Positions 6,533 to 9,141 of a DNA stretch of 9,141 bases are shown piece after piece. The DNA is from Pauljensenia sp. GTDB lineage: Bacteria > Actinomycetota > Actinomycetes > Actinomycetales > Actinomycetaceae. The notes beneath the pieces are model-generated. The model was not told the origin of the DNA. It did not search any database and saw only the letters and a program-made list of their open reading frames with translations. The position numbers and the translations under genes are program-made. Position 1 is the stretch's first letter, and each line of letters starts with the position of its first letter. Location of the stretch: the NCBI GenBank assembly GCA_029983625.1, contig JASBZF010000064.1, positions 1-9,141 of the forward strand. Direction: 5' to 3'.

Positions 6533-9088
6533 ATGCCCGGCCTCAACCTCACACGTGAAGAAGCTTCCTCTCGGTCTCAGATCGTCGAGGTCCTTCACTA
6601 CGACATCGAGCTGGACCTCACCACAGGCAACACCGACTTCCGTTCACGGACTCGTATCGAGTTCACGGCCACTCCAGGTTCTTCCACTTTCGCCGACCTC
6701 GTGTCAGCCAATGTTCATTCGATCCGTCTCAATGACAGGGAACTCGGTGTCGCAGTCCACCAGGACCACCGTATTGCCCTCACAGATCTTGCCGAACACA
6801 ATGTCCTAGAGGTAGATGCAGACTGCCAGTACATGCACACGGGCGAAGGTCTGCACCGTTTCACCGACCCAGCTGACGGGAAAGATTACTGCTACTCCCA
6901 GTTCGAAGTCCCCGATGCACGTCGCGTCTACACGACCTTTGAACAGCCCGACCTTAAAGCGACTTTCACCTTCACGGTCACAACTCCTACAGGGTGGAAA
7001 GTCTTTTCAAATGCACCGACACCCGAACCTGAAGTAGCGGGTGAGGCGCTGATCTACCGTTTCGCACAGACCGAACGCATGTCCACCTATATCACCGCGA
7101 TCGTGGCAGGCCCCTACGAGGGGGTGACGGATTCCCTCATCTCAGCCGACGGCAGAACGATCGACCTCGGCGTGTACTGTCGCGCTTCGCTTCTGACACA
7201 CCTTGACGCAGAACGCATCATCAACACGACTCGTCAAGGTTTTGACTTCTTCGAAAAGCAGTACGGCATCGCCTACCCCTTCACGAAGTACGATCAGATT
7301 TTCGTCCCCGAATACAATGCCGGAGCGATGGAAAACGCCGGATGCGTCACCTTCCGCGATGCCTATGTTTTCCGCACTCGCCCGACCGAAGCTCAGCTTG
7401 AAACTCGGGCGAACACGATCCTCCACGAACTCGCCCACATGTGGTTCGGCGATCTTGTGACAATGAAGTGGTGGAACGACCTGTGGCTGAACGAGTCTTT
7501 CGCTGAGTTCATGAGCCATCTGGCACTGGCCGAAGGCACCGAGTTTGTCGATGCGTGGACCGGGTTCATGCTCCGCAAAGATTGGGGCCTGCGTCAAGAC
7601 CAGCTCCCCACGACTCACCCGATCACTGCTGAAATCCGCGACCTCGCGGATGTGGAAGTCAACTTCGATGGCATCACCTACGCGAAGGGGGCTTCTGTTC
7701 TGCGTCAGCTCGTCTCCTACGTGGGACGCGATGCTTTCTTCGCAGGCTTGCACGAATACCTCACAGCGCATTCTTACGCCAATGCCACGCTTGCAGATCT
7801 TCTGAGTGAACTTGAGAAAGCCTCTGGTCGCGACCTGACGGCATGGTCGAAAGTATGGCTTGAGGAAGCGGGAGTGACGCTGCTGCGCCCGCAGATCACG
7901 CTGAACGAAGACGGCACCATCGCTGAACTCGCCATCGTCCAAGAGTCCTTCTCTGAAGGTTCTTCCCTGCGTCCGCACCGTATGGCCGTTGCCGGATACT
8001 CGCTGAACGAGTCCGGTACCCTCACACGTGATTTCCGCGAAGAACTCGATGTTGACGGTGAGTGCACCCTCGTCCCTGCGGCTCAGGGCCTGTGTCGTTC
8101 CGATCTCATCCTTGTGAACGATGGCGACCTCGCCTATGCGAAGATCCGCATGGATGCCGATTCTTTGGCCTTCGCTACCCGCAATATCGCTTCGCTGAGC
8201 GACTCTCTGACGCGCGGTGTCGTGATGGCGTGTGCATGGGACATGACCCGCGATGGTGAAATGACCGCGCGCGACTATCTGGCACTCGCCTTAGCGTCAA
8301 TCCCTGTTGAGTCGAATATGCAGCTCTTAGAGCTGACGATCCGACACATTGAAGAGGCCGCACGTACCTTTGTGTCCCCGGCGGCTCGCGCACACACTCT
8401 CAAAGATGTCGCCACTCGTCTGCTTTTGCTTGCACGGACTGCCACTTCAGGCTCTGACGCTCAGACGATGCTTGTCCGTGCCGCCGCACGTTCAGCAGCT
8501 TCGCCGGAACACTTCGAGACAATCCGTCGCCTCTACACAGGCGAAGAGACCCTGGACGGTCTTGATCTTGACCTGGATTGCCGCTGGACTCTGCTCACCG
8601 CCCTCGTGCGTGGTGGTGTCGCTTCTGAGGCTGAGATCGCCGCTTTGGAAGCCGAGGACGGGACAATGACCGGCCATCAGAATGCCGCTGCAGCACGCGC
8701 AGCACTCATGGATGAGTCGGTGAAACGTTCCACTTTCGATGCGGTGATAACGGATCTATCGATCCCGAATGACACGCGCTGGGCAATGGTGTCAGGCTTT
8801 TGGGCTCAAGCACGCACTGCCCCTGAAGCTTATTCGGCGTTTGTTCCCGAATATTTTGAGTCACTTGAGCGTGTCTGGGCGGATTACACCTTCCACATTG
8901 CCGAAGACATCGTGACCCTCATGTTCCCCTCACTCATCGCAGGCTACGTGGAAGATTGTGATGTGGTTGCGGCGGGTGAAGAGTGGATTGCCGCTCACCC
9001 GCATGTGTCCCAAGCTCTGCTCCGTATTCTGCGCGAGCGGATCGACGTGGCGCGTCGTCAGGTCGCCGCCCAGGGAGTTGATGCCTGA
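6533..9088 (+). CDS. pepN: Aminopeptidase N (M1 family zinc metallopeptidase)
   Basis: PepN removes N-terminal amino acids from peptides and completes cytoplasmic peptide breakdown. The 851-residue length fits actinobacterial PepN. Visible in order are the N-terminal beta domain with Gln123-Phe-Glu125, matching Gln119/Glu121 of the E. coli enzyme; the exopeptidase signature Gly-Ala-Met-Glu-Asn at 264-268; the zinc site His298-Glu299-Leu-Ala-His302 with third ligand Glu321 in Asn-Glu-Ser; the catalytic Tyr383 in Gly-Ile-Thr-Tyr-Ala-Lys; and a long helical ERAP1-like C-terminal domain from roughly 520 on. All key residues are intact. There is no signal peptide. The frame is open upstream to 6392, inside pepO, but the ATG at 6533 is chosen because GAAAGG lies 6 bases before it and the protein then begins Met-Pro-Gly-Leu-Asn-Leu-Thr-Arg, a start typical of actinobacterial PepN. 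An M13 endopeptidase gene precedes it. Confidence 0.95.
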   Translation: MPGLNLTREEASSRSQIVEVLHYDIELDLTTGNTDFRSRTRIEFTATPGSSTFADLVSANVHSIRLNDRELGVAVHQDHRIALTDLAEHNVLEVDADCQYMHTGEGLHRFTDPADGKDYCYSQFEVPDARRVYTTFEQPDLKATFTFTVTTPTGWKVFSNAPTPEPEVAGEALIYRFAQTERMSTYITAIVAGPYEGVTDSLISADGRTIDLGVYCRASLLTHLDAERIINTTRQGFDFFEKQYGIAYPFTKYDQIFVPEYNAGAMENAGCVTFRDAYVFRTRPTEAQLETRANTILHELAHMWFGDLVTMKWWNDLWLNESFAEFMSHLALAEGTEFVDAWTGFMLRKDWGLRQDQLPTTHPITAEIRDLADVEVNFDGITYAKGASVLRQLVSYVGRDAFFAGLHEYLTAHSYANATLADLLSELEKASGRDLTAWSKVWLEEAGVTLLRPQITLNEDGTIAELAIVQESFSEGSSLRPHRMAVAGYSLNESGTLTRDFREELDVDGECTLVPAAQGLCRSDLILVNDGDLAYAKIRMDADSLAFATRNIASLSDSLTRGVVMACAWDMTRDGEMTARDYLALALASIPVESNMQLLELTIRHIEEAARTFVSPAARAHTLKDVATRLLLLARTATSGSDAQTMLVRAAARSAASPEHFETIRRLYTGEETLDGLDLDLDCRWTLLTALVRGGVASEAEIAALEAEDGTMTGHQNAAAARAALMDESVKRSTFDAVITDLSIPNDTRWAMVSGFWAQARTAPEAYSAFVPEYFESLERVWADYTFHIAEDIVTLMFPSLIAGYVEDCDVVAAGEEWIAAHPHVSQALLRILRERIDVARRQVAAQGVDA

Positions 9089-9100
9089 CCCTTCACTGAC

Positions 9101-9106
9101 AGAAGG
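9101..9106 (+). promoter_or_regulatory. Ribosome binding site for the gene starting at 9113
   Basis: AGAAGG lies 13 bases after the pepN stop and 6 bases before the ATG at 9113. This is good spacing and is the main reason for calling a gene there. Confidence 0.5.
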
Positions 9107-9112
9107 ATTCTG

Positions 9113-9141
9113 ATGGCCTCTGGGGAGGGCCAGCCGTGGCT
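9113..9141 (+). CDS. Start of an unidentified gene downstream of pepN, cut by the window edge
   Basis: An ATG at 9113, behind a well-placed AGAAGG, opens a frame beginning Met-Ala-Ser-Gly-Glu-Gly-Gln-Pro-Trp that runs off the window. It lies 24 bp after the pepN stop on the same strand, so it is probably co-transcribed with pepN. Nine codons are too few to name a product. Confidence 0.5.

Noticed and set aside
7142..7978. Open frame of 278 codons on the minus strand inside pepN
   Set aside because: It is antisense to the catalytic core of PepN (Gly-Ala-Met-Glu-Asn and HExxH). The codon structure of pepN explains the frame and the product shows no recognisable motif.
1..9141. Mobile elements, CRISPR arrays, tRNA/rRNA genes or defence systems
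   Set aside because: I looked for long direct or inverted repeats, regularly spaced repeats, transposase or integrase motifs and tRNA-like cloverleafs and saw none. The window is almost entirely housekeeping-type genes.

Overview
The window looks like ordinary chromosome from a moderately GC-rich Gram-positive actinobacterium. The peptidase sequences and gene style suggest the Actinomyces/Schaalia group, but that placement comes from protein resemblance, not from any marker gene here. All five complete genes belong to recognisable families. I see no rRNA, tRNA, CRISPR array, insertion sequence, phage gene or integrase.

Left half, minus strand (89-4181): a compact three-gene operon, glpA-glpB-glpC, encodes the anaerobic sn-glycerol-3-phosphate dehydrogenase. 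GlpA is the FAD-containing catalytic subunit with a BFD-like Cys domain. GlpB is the second flavoprotein subunit. GlpC is the membrane-anchoring Fe-S electron-transfer subunit with two 4Fe-4S motifs and two CCG domains. Both junctions are ATGA stop/start overlaps, which points to translational coupling. The complex oxidises glycerol-3-phosphate to dihydroxyacetone phosphate and passes electrons to quinone (menaquinone in such bacteria). This suggests a facultative or strict anaerobe. No glpK, glpF or regulator gene lies inside the window. A possible next gene may begin at the extreme left edge on the minus strand.

Middle (4182-4437): a divergent control region of about 256 bp lies between glpA and the first peptidase gene. 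It holds a perfect 14-bp palindrome (4287-4300), a strong but start-less Shine-Dalgarno sequence in the glpA leader, a short inverted repeat, and a TANNNT element placed so that the peptidase mRNA could be leaderless.

Right half, plus strand (4438-9088): two zinc metallopeptidases stand in tandem. The first is an M13 (neprilysin/PepO-type) endopeptidase of 665 residues. The second is an M1 aminopeptidase N (PepN) of 851 residues. Neither has a visible signal peptide, so both should act in the cytoplasm: the endopeptidase cuts oligopeptides and the aminopeptidase trims the pieces to amino acids. A 97-bp gap with an imperfect hairpin separates them. A further gene appears to begin at 9113 behind a good ribosome binding site, but it is cut off by the window edge.

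I found no strong candidate for a new multi-gene system. The points most worth a second look are the palindrome in the divergent region, the possible leaderless start of the M13 gene, and a displaced cysteine in the second CCG motif of GlpC.
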